This document shows, piece after piece, positions 33,300 to 46,087 of a stretch of 64,000 nucleotides of DNA. The DNA comes from Larix kaempferi (lineage: Eukaryota; Streptophyta; Pinopsida; Pinales; Pinaceae), in the NCBI GenBank assembly GCA_027924585.1, contig BSBM01000592.1, positions 7,510,501 through 7,574,500 of the forward strand, in the 5' to 3' direction. Within the stretch, counting starts at the first letter, position 1. Every line of letters begins with the position of its first letter. A model generated the notes under the pieces. That model worked only from the letters and a program-made list of their open reading frames with translations. It had not been told where the DNA came from and did no database searches. The position numbers and the translations under genes are program-made.

Positions 33300-35650
33300 A
33301 ATGAAGCATGAAATAGAAATACCTTTAAACAATAAATATGTTGTTGCATAACCAATAACCAAATGTATTATCCATCTCTCTTGAGAAAAGATGAGGTTGA
33401 TGGATCAAGAATATCCCATTTTATATCCTAATGGATGTACAGAGACTTGTGGTATTATCAAGTCTCCTTGGGTCACTCGAAATCATTTACAAGCTTTTGA
33501 GTTGGAGACCACTCACCACTTACATTGGTATAGCCTCCAAGTTCTCAATTATGAAGGGAAAAGGAAGGTTTATAAAAAAATATTTTCAATGGATAAATCA
33601 TAATATTGGATCTTTCAAGTCAATACAAAACTCACCTAAAAATCAATAAGAAATTATTTACTTAGAATTCATAGTCACTATGAAACACAAGCCAAATCTT
33701 ACTTCAACTAAGTAAATCTCAATGTTTTGACATAGATTAATGACAACTAGTTTTAATCAAGAGTTTCAAATCAACTTTTGGGAGATGCTTATAACATGCA
33801 AGCAAGACAAAGTGATACTCGTACATATGGATATGTAAAGGAGGTAGATCTCAAACGCATGGAGATGGAAATAAATCAATTGAGATAAGTTTACTCAGGA
33901 TTTAAGCCTTTTAAAACCTCATTGTAGTTGTGTTCATCAATTCCATTCTTTATAGTTAATTCATTTTTTTAATCATGCATGTAGTATTACTATGAAGTTA
34001 TTTATTTCCATCTTACTATTATAATTATGTGCATTTTAGTTTTATGATGTTATCTTGTGCTTATTAAACTTTTTGTGCATAGAGAAATTTACTAGAAGCG
34101 ATGCAATGCTAGTGCATTTGCAAAACATGAAGGAAAATAGTTAGCTAGCTAAGCCTAGCAAGAGAAGATGAAGAGGGAGATGAAGTGATCAATCCATGGG
34201 GTTGAGAATATGTGAACATAATTAAGTAATTGAGTATCCAATAATAAAATCATGCTTCCATCATGGCATGTGTGTATGACAAATCCTCCTTCAATATACA
34301 GTTGTGCTAGAATCAAATGAGATGCGAGAGCAGGGAGGTGAGGAAATTTGAACATTACAATAGTATTGAAATGGAAATTTGTGATTTCAATGCTTCAATA
34401 AAACTAATAGTGAGAATACAACCATTCAATTACCCAAAATTAATAGAGAAGAGAGCCTAGACCAGAGCAATTTCTAAGCATGGATAAGAGTAACAAAATG
34501 CTAGTGCAATTTCCAGCATTTTGTACTAGAAAAAGAAGGTTCAATTACAAATTGTGGAGAAAGTAGGGAAAAAGGAAAGGAATTACCTATAAGCATCGAT
34601 TCTGACACATCATGGAAGTTCCCATCATGGACAATATGACTTGAATGCACAAGAAAACGAGAGAGATTTATTGTCCAAATCATGGGACTTGTGCTCAGGG
34701 CATGTGCACAAAGAGTCAAAATGGTGTTCATTGATAAACCTCACATTGAGTAAGCAAAATTGTAATTATTAAATAGTTCAACTAATTATTGTCCTCGTGA
34801 TAAGGTTGAATAATCAACATGATGACAAAGGAAAAAGATTGCAAAGGGTTGAGAGCCCAAGGAATATGAATAATTATGGAGGTTGGAAGGTCAAGCACCA
34901 TGAGTTAATAAGATAAATTGGAGCATCGCCTTCTAGTAATGGTTTCTCTTTTGTCCATTGTAAGTTATATACATGGGTAATGAAGACTATTGTTAGATAC
35001 TATATTTTTACTCTTGAAAAACTATGACTAATTGTGAACTATTTTATCTTTTCCTAGTCCTCCTAGTGTTTGTGGATGTGGGCATTCTAAAATGTGGAAT
35101 ACTATTTCATCAACAATGTTTATTCTGACTTAGATTTTGTTGATTAACAACTTATATGAAGCAATGAGTCTTTAGACAACTTATAAATCATTCTCACTTA
35201 CTCAAAGCCTTTGATTTTCATATGCTTTATTCTCCCTATTATTATACACATGATCTTGTTTCATTTTAGTGTGTTGGTTATATGACAAAGAAGTGTTCTT
35301 AGAACCCAAACCATTTCTCTTTGAGAGGATTTAAATTTGGATTCATTTACGAAAAAGTAGTAGTATATTCCTCCTACTGGCAATTGTATTGCTAATTCTT
35401 GTTATAACTCCTAGTTAGGATTTAATTAGGCACATTTGATATTGCATTCATCCATTGTATATTAGTGGCATGTCATTTAAACTCATAAAAACTCAAAAGT
35501 ATGACAACCAATCCATAATTGAATGGATTTCCATTTGAACAGAGAAATATAAAATTGGGCCCTTTCACTAGATAATCCTATGAATGAGATATTGAAGGGT
35601 CATTTTCCTAATACGTCTAAATGTTGGCACTTGAAGGAGGGGATGGAAAA
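33300..35650 (+). repeat. Old dispersed repeat, unit B (copy 1)
   Basis: This aligns by eye with 42745-43523 and then 53441-53640. Anchors are GAAAAGATGAGGTTGATGGAT against GAAAAGAGGAGGTTGATGGAT (both within the 20-21 base range), CCTAGTGTTTGTGGATGTGG against TTAGTGCTTGTGGGCATG, GTGTGTTGGTTATATGA against TGTGTTGGTTGTATGA, and TTGATATTGCATTCAT against CATATTGCATTCAT. Copy 1 is longer in the middle (about 33900-34950), where copy 2 has no match. Short ORFs are present but no protein is conserved between the copies. Confidence 0.65.
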
Positions 35651-36210
35651 GCACCTTGTGTAGGGATATTTTTTCTTTGCTTTCATGTCACATGGATCTA
35701 CCCAAAATCCCTACATGAGAGGTAAACACTACATTGGGATTGCAAGGATCTTTGCACAACCTTCCAAAAACGGCAGTAGAATATTGGCCAAAATTTAATA
35801 GTGAAAGGAGCAAAATTGTTTTTTAGTATATTAAAAACTAGGAATGTATATTGTATTTGCTTACTATTTTGCATGAAGTTATTATCTATCAATTGTTTCC
35901 ATTTACCTTTGAAAGAAAAGTGTAAGATTGGTACAATGTCTTAACTATTTTCACGATTCAAATTTGGATCCAGTTTAAAATGTTTTTTTTCAAATGATCA
36001 AAATGACTCTAATTGCATGGTTAAAATGATAATTAACTAAAATTTAAAAATAAATTGAAATAGAAAATGATGTTAAAGGCATATATGTAAGATAGTCTCT
36101 CATAATAAATTTCAAATCAACAATACGTAACTATAAACCACAAGTTAACACTCCCTTGAACACGAAAAAGAAAATTATTCTAAATTAGATTGATGGATTT
36201 CATGATAATG
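35651..36210. other. No gene seen
   Basis: AT-rich spacer with scattered short ORFs and no recognisable repeat partner inside the window. Confidence 0.5.
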
Positions 36211-36329
36211 AAATTACCTTTCTTAGCTGACCTCGTCTCACGGTTTGTATTCTGATCAGGCTCAGTTGACGAAGCTCAAAGGGGATGATTGGATAGTTCC
36301 TCGGTTTAAAAAATAAATTACCTTTCTTA
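36211..36329 (+). mobile_element. 89-bp insertion between perfect 15-bp direct repeats
   Basis: AAATTACCTTTCTTA occurs at 36211-36225 and again at 36315-36329. The 89 bases between (36226-36314) are less AT-rich than the flanks and end in TTTAAAAAAT. They contain a 29-codon open frame from 36227 to a TAA at 36314-36316, with SDQAQLTKLKGDDWIVPRF. The pattern fits a very short poly(A)-ended retrocopy made by LINE machinery, perhaps the last piece of an mRNA coding region. I do not recognise the peptide. Confidence 0.65.
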
Positions 36330-38500
36330 ATATTTGCAAGGTTTCTTCAACACACAATCCAATTTATGGTGAATGTCTTGCTTTGAGTGCACGCTACCCC
36401 AGTTGTAGTGCTTTCAATCAAGAAAGAGAATGTAGTATGCAACCCCATGAATTGTTATAGAGAAGACTCATTTATTTCTTTTAAGGATTTACCTTATGTA
36501 GATTTGGACTTACTTGGAGCTATAGAGAAACATTCATGTCTGGGATGTTAAAAAGGATAAAAAAGATGAGAATGTTGACTTGGTTTTTAAACTTATTAAC
36601 AATCTTTCTCTAGGTAACGCTACTTGGTAAAAAATGTTCAAAATATGTATATTTATGGAGTTACAAAAATTACTTCTTCTTTGAATTTATTTTCTTATTT
36701 TTGTAGTTGACTAATGGTAAGTTAAGTTATAAATATTCTAGTTTTTTAAGATTATTTTATCATTTTTTACAAAAACTTATAACCATAATTAAGAAATTTT
36801 TCTCTCATATAGTTTTAAAGTCCCTTTGTCCCTATTATTTATCAATATACCATAATAGATATTGGATTAATAAATACCCTCTTGTATGTATTCATGTAGT
36901 ATTTGTGGAGCTTCAATAGTGATCCTCAATATCTTTCTCATATGAAAAACTAAAACACTGCATAGACAAGCCTCTTTAAATTATTTGATTATGGAAGAAT
37001 CTCGTTTAACACATTATGAATTAAATGGCTTCATAGGAAATGAACAAGATGACACTGTGATGGAGAGAAGCCATGCGATATAGAATTTATCCACTTGCAA
37101 CAAAACTGAACTTGGTTCAAATCATGACACATTCATGATGCCTAATATCAGTGATCAAGTAACATAGAATGTGTTAGATGATATGACATCACTTGAAACC
37201 TAACACATAATCACTTCATGGATGCAATTATTTTTTAACAAAGTTTGAAGACTAAATCTGAATCAATTAACATTCAAAGTTTTAGATGAAGATGGTTTGT
37301 TTTTTAATCCTTTTATTTTCGTTTAGTGCACCTATACATGCATCATCTAAGATCCATTCCTGATGTTAACCATCTATTTTGGTGGTTATATTGTCATTAT
37401 GATTTCACTTGATTTGATGTTAACCATCTATTTTGGTGGTTATATTGTCATTATGATTTCACTTGATTTGTGCATATGAGAGTTATATTAGGTGTTGGAG
37501 TAGGATTTAGATTAATTACTTTTTATTTCGTATATTAAATCTTCTTCCAATATTTTTATTATTATAATTTTTATTATTATAGAGTAGTTTATTATTTTCA
37601 TGTTATGCTCCTTGACTAAGTTTAATTTCCTATTACGAGGAATTTTTCGAGTTGCCATATTTTTCTCTTCTCATCCTATAGATCATGGTTTGATTTAGGT
37701 GAAGATATAACGAATACTTTGACAATTAATATAGAGTGGTCTGCATGCATTGTATCAATCATACACTCACAAGTGCACGTATATATAGTTTTTTTTTTTC
37801 CTACAACCTAAACTTGAAGTAATTCTAAATGGATTAAGTAGGATGAACATAGCTATGTATCATTGCTACCATGGGATGGTCGTAGTCCTCCTATGGACTT
37901 AAAAATCATTTCAAATTTATAATTTGTTGATTTCTCTTGCACATAGGCTTGATGAACAAGATAGCTTATAAAAAAAGCCATAGATGAGTTGATAGTGTGA
38001 AAGGTGAAAGTTAGAAGTTTAAGGATTAAAATCAAAAGGATATACTTGAAATACCCTATCATGGAAAATATTAAATAAATTCCAAAATAAGGTGACCATC
38101 CTCGTTAAGCTTACAAAAGGTCACTTTTTCATGCTCATAAATTACTAAGAAATATATTAAAAAAATAAAAGGTTATGAAAAGAAGTTAAGTTATTGCGGG
38201 GGTGATGTGGCCAATATTCATCAATGCTATGGATGTATTTATGGCAATGGAGAAAGGTATGTGTTGTTTTGGTGACTCCATTAGGTCTATGGTTGCTTAA
38301 GGATATTGGAGAAACACCTGATAGATATTCTATTCTATAATTGGGGAAAAATTTTACACCTAGAAGTTAACTAGGCCATGCGATAATTACTACAACCCCA
38401 ATCATTGTTTCATGCTTAATTTATTGAACCTACTAAAAAACAATTATTTGGTATAGGGGTCAAGTTTGTAGGGTTAATTTACAAGAATGATCATTGGTTC
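36330..38500. other. No gene seen; spacer with one tandem duplication
   Basis: AT-rich sequence. Apart from the 54-bp duplication at 37361-37468 I see no repeat or coding signal that I can name. Confidence 0.5.
37361..37468. repeat. Perfect 54-bp tandem duplication
   Basis: Two adjacent identical copies start TGATGTTAACCATC at 37361 and 37415. No difference is visible between them, so the event is recent or kept uniform. Confidence 0.9.
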
Positions 38501-39649
38501 TCGGCCTTGCAAAGAAACCTTGCAGCAAATATGTTTACATTTCAATCCTTATATTGTCATGAAAAGCAAATAAGGTTTTTCTTTTCTTCATGTTCATTGT
38601 TCAAGGGTTCCTATCATAGATTCATGGGTTCATCTAGTATATCACCATTTTTTAGGTCCCTTAGTAGACAACAATCCTTATGTACTAGGAAACCCCACAA
38701 AAGTTTTAAATCCTTATGTTATCACCTTAATTTCGCACACATGCGGCATTTCGGAAATTATTATAGAGAAACATCATCAACATACAGCATGCAGCTCACA
38801 AGGCTTCTTCATCAGCAAAATCAACATGTTAAACAAAGCAGTGAAGCATTAAATCATAATTTTGACAAACTACGTGGGTATGTCAAAGACAATCCATGCA
38901 AAATCACATGGAAAATCCTTTGAAAGTCACGTAGATGTATCAACACACAGACCATCAATTTTTGTGGCGCATTCAAGGATTTGAAACCACATTTTGGCTT
39001 CAAGGAATTCAAATTGGCTTCCTTCAAATGCTTTGGCATTCAATAGCCCCCATACTTGTACCTTGAATCCACTTCATGAGAGGGACCATTCACATGAAGA
39101 ACCAGTTCTTTGAAGACCTCCATTTGTCCTATAAAAGGAAGCCATGAGCATGCATTTCATAAGAGAAATCAAGAGAAAAGTTATGCTACAAGAATCAACT
39201 TGAGAGAATCATCTTTCAACCTCATTATTATCATCATTGGCATTCCAAATCTCACTTAGATTCTTCCTCAAGAAGCAATACTTTTCGTTCATCATCCCAA
39301 GTTAGTTAGCAAGCAATTAGAGAGAGAGATCAAAGGACCCTCCCAAAGGGAGTGTTGACTACCAATTGCAAGCAAATTTCTCCTAGGTAACACTAGTATA
39401 TTCAAGATTTTCCATTGGACATAAACATTTGGTTGAATCTCATCCCTTTGTTGTGTGTGGGTGGGTGGGTGGGTTTATCTTATTTATGCCAATTTTATCT
39501 TCCAAGTTATCATTGTATGTGTTGTTATTCCTTTAATAGCTTCAACATTGTTTATTGGACATAATAACCATCAGATCACATTGTTTCCTTGCCTACAACA
39601 TCCAAGGGAAGGGAGGACTACCGCTTGGGCCATTTTTCCCACAACACCT
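38501..39649 (+). other. Possible LTR-like promoter region; no gene recognised
   Basis: A 138-codon ORF (38507-38923) has no motif I know. From about 38930 the sequence changes to a style seen in plant LTRs: a good TATA box (CCTATAAAAGGAAG, 39128-39141), a purine-rich leader with repeated GAGA/AAGAGAAA words, and a (GGGTG)n-type run at 39455-39475. No second LTR or target duplication was found, so a solo LTR is only a guess. Confidence 0.35.
39130..39138 (+). promoter_or_regulatory. Candidate TATA box
   Basis: TATAAAAGG in a GC-balanced context, followed about 30 bases later by an A/C-rich leader. No gene follows, so it would belong to a decayed transposon promoter. Confidence 0.4.
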
Positions 39650-41465
39650 CATCAATCATAACTTATTATTCTTTGAGACTTAATTATTTTAAGGAAATCG
39701 ATGTTATTCTTTGATTTGTTTTCCCAACTAACTATATTACATAAAGTACAGTTGAATGTTGGGTGCATTGTTGGTCATTAACTAATGATATTCACATTGG
39801 TTTGAATTCTTTTCCTTGAATGAATTTGATTCACTGCTTTCTTATGTCAATGAGGAATGATCCTTCACGATGTCTTGATTTATATGGATAGTTCATTGTG
39901 GATGCCACCTTTTTTTGGTCTCATTATTTCTTTGAGTTTCTTTCTACGACATGTTTCCTCATTAAGCTTGATTTGGCTTGTGAAGTTCTAGTTTTGCAAG
40001 CCTTCTTTAGTGGTTGTGTCAAGTTGGTGCACATTTTGTAAAAATGATTTCTTTTCAATGGGGAACTAGATGGTCAACACTTGTGCACTTGTCAACCTTG
40101 CCCCTTTCATGAAGTTGTTTTGTGCCTTCTCTTGGGTATTGATTGTGTGTGATTGAAAAGTAGAAAATTATTTTAGAATAATATTTAATGTCTCTACTTG
40201 GTATTTATTTATGTATATTGATGTTTGATAATATATACTCACTCTCAAGTATATATGGAAATGTAAGTATTGACTGTGCCTCTCACATTAAGTGCGCTCT
40301 TGCTAAAATTTGTGCACTCTTTGAGTACACTTGTTTTGATTATTAATTTATTATTTGCACAAGAATTCTTATAAACTCGTGCTTGTTAGATTTCAGTGAA
40401 TTGATGAGCTTGGCAACCTTGTTGAAATGCTTGTGTTTGAATTATGATCAATTGGTTGCCTATGTTTTTTTTTCTTATCTATAGGAAATTTGTGAATGAT
40501 TTACATCATATATCATATATACCTTGATTATTTACGTATCAAGATGTTAGGTATGATAATCAAGGAATACTAGACATGAATTGCAATCAAGGACTTTGCT
40601 TTTACTATCTTACATGGATTATTATTTAATGCTAATCCTTATTGGTCAATAATTGGCACACATATAGCTACCACTAGTGTAATGTTAATCGAATCATTTG
40701 TGGATAACAAGGGAAATATGTGGGTAATTCTATGTGTGGTTGATTTCAACCTCGAGTCGGTGTTCTAAATATGCACCATGGGTGAATAATGCAAGATAAA
40801 TTATTTGACAAATTAAGGACATAACAAGCAACTATAAATGGTATGTTACACATTTGGAATATTAACATAAAAAGGATTTTTTTATTAATGATGTAAAACA
40901 AATTTCGGAAAAGGTGCATATGGGAGTTAAAAATGAACATTTTAGAAATGATGTGATTATCATTTTAATATAAAAAAAAAAAATCAAGTAAGTTAATTTT
41001 GTTTTTAAGTATTTTTTTTTTTTTTTTTTTTTTGATATGATAAATATTTTGATGTTAATGTTATGGAATTTTATTGTGTTGGAGTTTTAGAAATGACCCA
41101 ACGTTTTAAGTGGGCACTCAACCTATCATCAAAAGATTACAATATAAATATTGGCATTATGATTAACCACTAGGGAAAGAACCATGCTCAAATGATAAAG
41201 ATTATTGAGCTTGACTATGATTAGTCTCTCTCCTATTGAAGCTAATTATTTGATCAATGAAAGAACTCCTATGAAAACATCAAATCACCCACCTCACTCC
41301 CTCACTACACCAACAACTTGACACTAGAGGTCATAATTTGGCTAAGAACTTTAGTTTAATAAGTTTACATTGATTTAATAACATTGATTTAATAAAAGGA
41401 TAAAATTGTCCACCTCAAAAGGAAGGTGCTTCTCTAATTTAGAAATTTGAAAAGAAGCAAGCCAA
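39650..41465 (+). repeat. Old dispersed repeat, unit A (copy 2)
   Basis: This is the partner of 9350-10995 in the same orientation. It contains a 22-base T run at 41012-41033 and an A run near 40970 that copy 1 lacks. The T run suggests a small minus-strand poly(A) retrocopy next to it, but no target duplication could be defined. Confidence 0.65.
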
Positions 41466-42744
41466 CCCAATGAAAATACCCAACAAGTAAATTGTGAACC
41501 TTGAGTGTTGAATTGTGAACCTTAATTGTTGAATTTTCTCCCAACCCACTGATTTGGCATTTCGCTATCTAGGTCAATGATATCGCTCACGTAAGGTATA
41601 ATTGCCACTTTCTCTCAATGATTTTTCTTTCACTTATGAACTCGATGATGTGACCACATATTGGTTGACACAAAGGTGCAATGATTACACTTCTCTATTC
41701 TATAGATTGTGAGTGCTCATGCTTTCTTTTTTCATGACTCACATGCACATGTTTTCCCAAAGGGGAAGTGAATCACTCACATAGAGGTTATAAATTTGGC
41801 ATTTCATTTTCAAAGTTAATGATTTAGCATTTCACTTTCTAGAACACAATGATTTTGGCACTTGTAACTACCTCTAGCTTGCCTTAGTGCATCCTTATTT
41901 CACCCCTTTCCTTTTTCTTCGTTTGTACCGTTTATTATTTTCTATCTCTTCCATTGAATGTCATAATTATGCACTTTCTTGGTCTCCGAACAACGCTCTT
42001 CTTATTAAACTTATATGTGAAAGGTTGTTGTGATATTCCGATGCTTCAACGTAGTCAAATAAAAACTCCATTCTTCATTTGCAAATCCAGTTCTCACCTA
42101 TAGGAAGTATACATTGCACTTTGATCCTCAAGCTTTCCATCTATGATTAAAAGTATAGATTGAAGTCATTGACATTGTTAACAAGTATCCAAGATAACAA
42201 TGAAGATTGGTTCCCTTAAAAGAAATAATGTTTTCTTGAAGATTGGTTAACCTAAAAGAAATATTTTTTTCATGAGTGGGTTAAGTTAACAAGAGGAACA
42301 ACATTCCATACTTAGAAGACACAAGAAATTCTCACACCCTAATTTCAAGCATTTAATTTTGTTGGGATTTCCAATTTGATCATTGAATGTTTCTCTTTAA
42401 AATGAGAATGCTTCCTCTCACTCATGCGTATCAATTTAGTCTCTTTCATCCCTTATTTGTGTCGTGAGAAATTCATCTCAAGTAATCTTTAGGGAAGTAT
42501 AATCAACCATTACCATAGCAAGCAAAGGGAAGATCACATTTAATCCCATGTGGCTAATTTCACTATATATTAATGTTAAAGATCAAAGGAATATGCTTGT
42601 ATGCAAATAGTTGGTTAGAAAACAATAAAATATTTTCTATCTCCCAACAAGAATGTTGTGTGGATGTCGAGTAAAGAAGAAGAATGATGCCATTATAATT
42701 GCATTAACCAACAACAAAGATTATCAATTGCAGATAGGGTGAAC
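41466..42744. other. No gene seen
   Basis: Spacer between units A and B of copy 2. It has a 21-bp tandem pair starting AATTGTGAACCTT near 41489 and 41510, and no coding motif. Confidence 0.5.
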
Positions 42745-43523
42745 AATGTTGTTACATAGCCAACAACCAAAGTTAATATTTATCTTTCTCAAGAAAAGAG
42801 GAGGTTGATGGATTAAGAACAACCCATTTTATGTGTAAATGGATATAGAGAGACCCAGGGTTTGATTAAATTTGTATGGATCAATAGTTTGAAAACCTTT
42901 ACAAGCTTAAGAGTTGTAGGAATCTCACATTGGAATATCCTCCTAGTTCTTCAAAGAAAATATGGTTGGAAAAGAAGCGTGTAGAAATGGTTACCATTGC
43001 CTTTTATGAACGAGTTCTCTTTTTTGGCATTATAAGCTATCATAATATGTCGATGAAGAGTATATTGTTAGGTACTGTGTTTATAATCTTGCATAACAAT
43101 GATTGGATGTGGACTATTCTATCATTTCCTAGTTCTCTTAGTGCTTGTGGGCATGTATATTCTAATTTGTGGACTATTGTCTTGTTAGTACTTTTTATTC
43201 TCACTTCTAGTTTGTTGTCTAAAAACCAATATGAAGCAAGGATTCTCTTGAAAACATGTGGACTATTCTCAATTACTTAAAGCCTCTAATTTTGCACATG
43301 ATTTCTCTAATGGACTATTCTCTGTACTGGTGTAGGCATGATCTTATTTCATTACATTGTGTTGGTTGTATGAAAGGGAAGTGTTCGTAGCGACTGGACC
43401 ATTTTCCTTCAAGAGAGAGTTTGGAAGATCTAATTTAGGTTCATTTTTTATAGTAGTGGTGGCCTATTCTTCCTATTATTGGTTGTCTTGCTAATGTATG
43501 CCATCATTCCTGACTAGGCTTTA
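42745..43523 (+). repeat. Old dispersed repeat, unit B (copy 2), left part
   Basis: Matches 33340-35430 in order, with a long gap relative to copy 1. It stops at the TSD of the minus-strand LTR element and resumes at 53441. The ORF at 42930-43280 is not conserved in copy 1. Confidence 0.6.
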
Positions 43524-45971
43524 TGTCACATCCCCGGTCCCCTCGGTTCCCTTTAGAGGTAATGGGGGAACAACCTACTAGTTTTTTTTCTCAAAGAATC
43601 CAAACTATGCACTTTTACACAGCTTCCACATTCTCAGTCCACAATCCGCAATTTTGCAAGCAGCAATCCGCAAGCCGCAAGTCGAAATTCGGAAGATGGA
43701 ACACTAATTACATAGTGTCGAAGAAACTCCTCTCCGACTTCCGCAGTTTGACAATCCGCGATGCGCGACTCGGAACGTGGGGGAACCAATTACACAGCAT
43801 CGACGAAAGTCCTCTTCAACTTCTACAATTCCGTATTCTGCGATGCAGGACTCAGAAAGTCAGAGCACCAATTTCACGGCGCCGATGAAACTCCTCTTCA
43901 ACTTCCGGAGTTCTGCATTCCACGATGCGGGACTCGGAAAGTCGGAGCACCAATTCTTCAACTTTGAATATTTACACTCCTGACTTCCGCACTCCACAGT
44001 CCGCAATGCAAGACTCGAAAAGTCGGAACACCAATTATTTAACTTCGAATATTTACGATCCCGACTTCCGCACTCCGCAATCCACGATGCGGGAGTCGGA
44101 AAGTCAGAACAACAATTCTTCAACTTTGAATATTTACGCTCCCAACTTTCACAATCCGCAATCTGCAATGTGGGAGTTGGAAATTCATAACACCAAAGCA
44201 CCACGCGGAGAATTCACGCCTTTAGCTTCCGCGATCCGCAGTCCGCACTACAGGTTTAGAAGGTCGAAAGTTAGGCAATTACCCCTGTTACAACCAACTT
44301 CTCAAGCCGATATATTCCTCATCCTAAGTCCATTTTGAGAAAATATGGTACGTTGGAAATCTCTCGAAGAGCCCTATGCAACTGCATGATCCTATGCCAC
44401 ATCTAATGACTCTAATACTGTCCTTCTTCCAACCTAAAAGGTGGCCCCAAACTTCATCAAGACCTCTTCACCACTCTGTAAGGGGCTCTTACACTACTCT
44501 GTCATTGCCCCTTCCCTTCATCTGATCCACAAGGGAAGCATGAGCACCAGATGGGGGTGTTTATTTCTTCCCCAAAGCCATGACTGAACCTTCTGCACCT
44601 TTAGGGCCTCAAAAAAACCTATCCCTATTCATCAATGAACATATTTACATATAAATAAAACACATGGAGGAAAAACACAACTACATTAAACCTTATTAAC
44701 ATGCACTCATAATGCATTCATCAACATTTCCTCATAGGCATAATCATAACATAAAATACAAGTATTTAGTTCCATCAATCAACTAGATCAATCCATGCAT
44801 CCAGACATAAACAAACAATCATTCATGTATATAGAAATGGCATAATCAGAGGCAAAAAGAAACACTTATCTTTAATGGAAACCACCAAGCAACTGTCTAT
44901 GGACTGCATGTTCCAACCCAACTCAGAGACCACCCTCGAGCTGGGGCTATGTATCCACTAAGGAGGAACTACCCAGGTTTACTCACAGCCTTGGATTCAC
45001 ACAAACAATCATGCTAAGCCAACACACAGTTGGGTTTATCAAGCATGCCAAGAGACAAGGAAGGAGGAAGCTAATCCAGTGAGCTCAACCATTGAGATAC
45101 ATACATCTCCAACTCAATCAAAATGTCTTCACCAGGTTTATCAAGCGGTTCCAACCTTTGCTCTCTCTTCCACTCTTCCATCCACGCTTGGATTTGGATC
45201 TCCTCAGGGTTACGTCCGAAAGGATCTGTCCCGCGTCTGTGATTTTGGGCTATCAAATCTAGGTTTCTCTATGGGTTCCTGGAAATCCAACACTCTCTAA
45301 ATCGCAACAAGGATCGGTTCTATGGATCCCCCAAGGTATTTCATCTCCCACCCATATTTCTGAGCAGTCTTGGCTCTGCAAATCGTGGCTCTTCCCCAAA
45401 TCGCGATTTTTGGTTCTCTTCCCTGCTGGGTCTGCGTCTCCCTTCCCAAATGAAGCTTGAATCATTTCCCATGGCATGGGGATGATATAAAATGTATTTC
45501 CATGAGGTGGAGTGACTTATGGGTCAATCCAACCAAGTCCATACCCTTCCTTAGGGATTTCAGGGCTACCCATACTCCATCAACCTCATGGACAATTTTT
45601 TGCAGTCATCCTTACACAAAATTAAATGACTGCTAGGACATTCAAAGGTGGTTTCTAAAGATGACATATGGCAGCCTATGGTTCAATCCCACAACCCCCT
45701 CACCTCTCCCTAGTGGATACACATATCCCCCTAATTTAGTTGCATCCATAGCCAACCCCTTAGTATTTTATTACATGATATTTACATCATTTTACAATTT
45801 CCATGGCTTAATATCACATGGATCACACAATGTCAAATACTTGCCTCTCAAAGCTGAGCATTCACTAGCGGGGCCTTGGCCTTAAGCTCCACATTAGGAA
45901 TCATACATCACATATATACAATGTGTACATAAAATCCAATATATCCTAAGGGTCAAAATGGGGATATTCCA
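43524..45971 (-). repeat. 3' LTR of the TR-GAG-like element
   Basis: Begins TGTCACATCCCC and ends GGGGATATTCCA on the plus strand. It matches the right LTR except for the solo-LTR insertion there. It holds an 81-bp tandem array (43850-44180) and a segment homologous to the Gypsy LTR near 12230-12350 (around CTCGAGCTGGGG). Confidence 0.88.
43850..44180. repeat. 81-bp tandem array in the left LTR
   Basis: The phrase GACTCGGAAAGTCGG or its variant GAGTTGGAAATTC starts at 43931, 44012, 44093 and 44174, a strict 81-base period. Each unit also carries CACCAATTCTTCAACTT and CTTCCGCACTCCGCA. Because the unit is 27 codons, both strands show long false ORFs. Confidence 0.88.
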
Positions 45972-45985
45972 TTTCCCTCTCCCTT
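45972..45985 (-). other. Polypurine tract of the TR-GAG-like element
   Basis: On the minus strand it reads AAGGGAGAGGGAAA directly before the 3' LTR. The upstream minus-strand sequence (GTGTTATTCT) also matches that before the Gypsy polypurine tract. Confidence 0.85.
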
Positions 45986-46087
45986 AGAATAACACCATCC
46001 TCAGTGTTCCAATACTTAGGAATGCATACACAATTTACACATGTCCAAAATTCACAAAATGTGGTAGGTCTGTCCTACATTCATCTT

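Noticed and set aside
38507-38923. 138-codon ORF as a host gene
   Set aside because: No recognisable motif, no splice or promoter support, and Ser/Phe/His-rich low-information composition.
43850-44340. Several overlapping long ORFs on both strands in the LTRs of the gag-only element (also at 50369-51051)
   Set aside because: They are produced by the 81-bp tandem unit, which is a multiple of three and keeps frames open on both strands.
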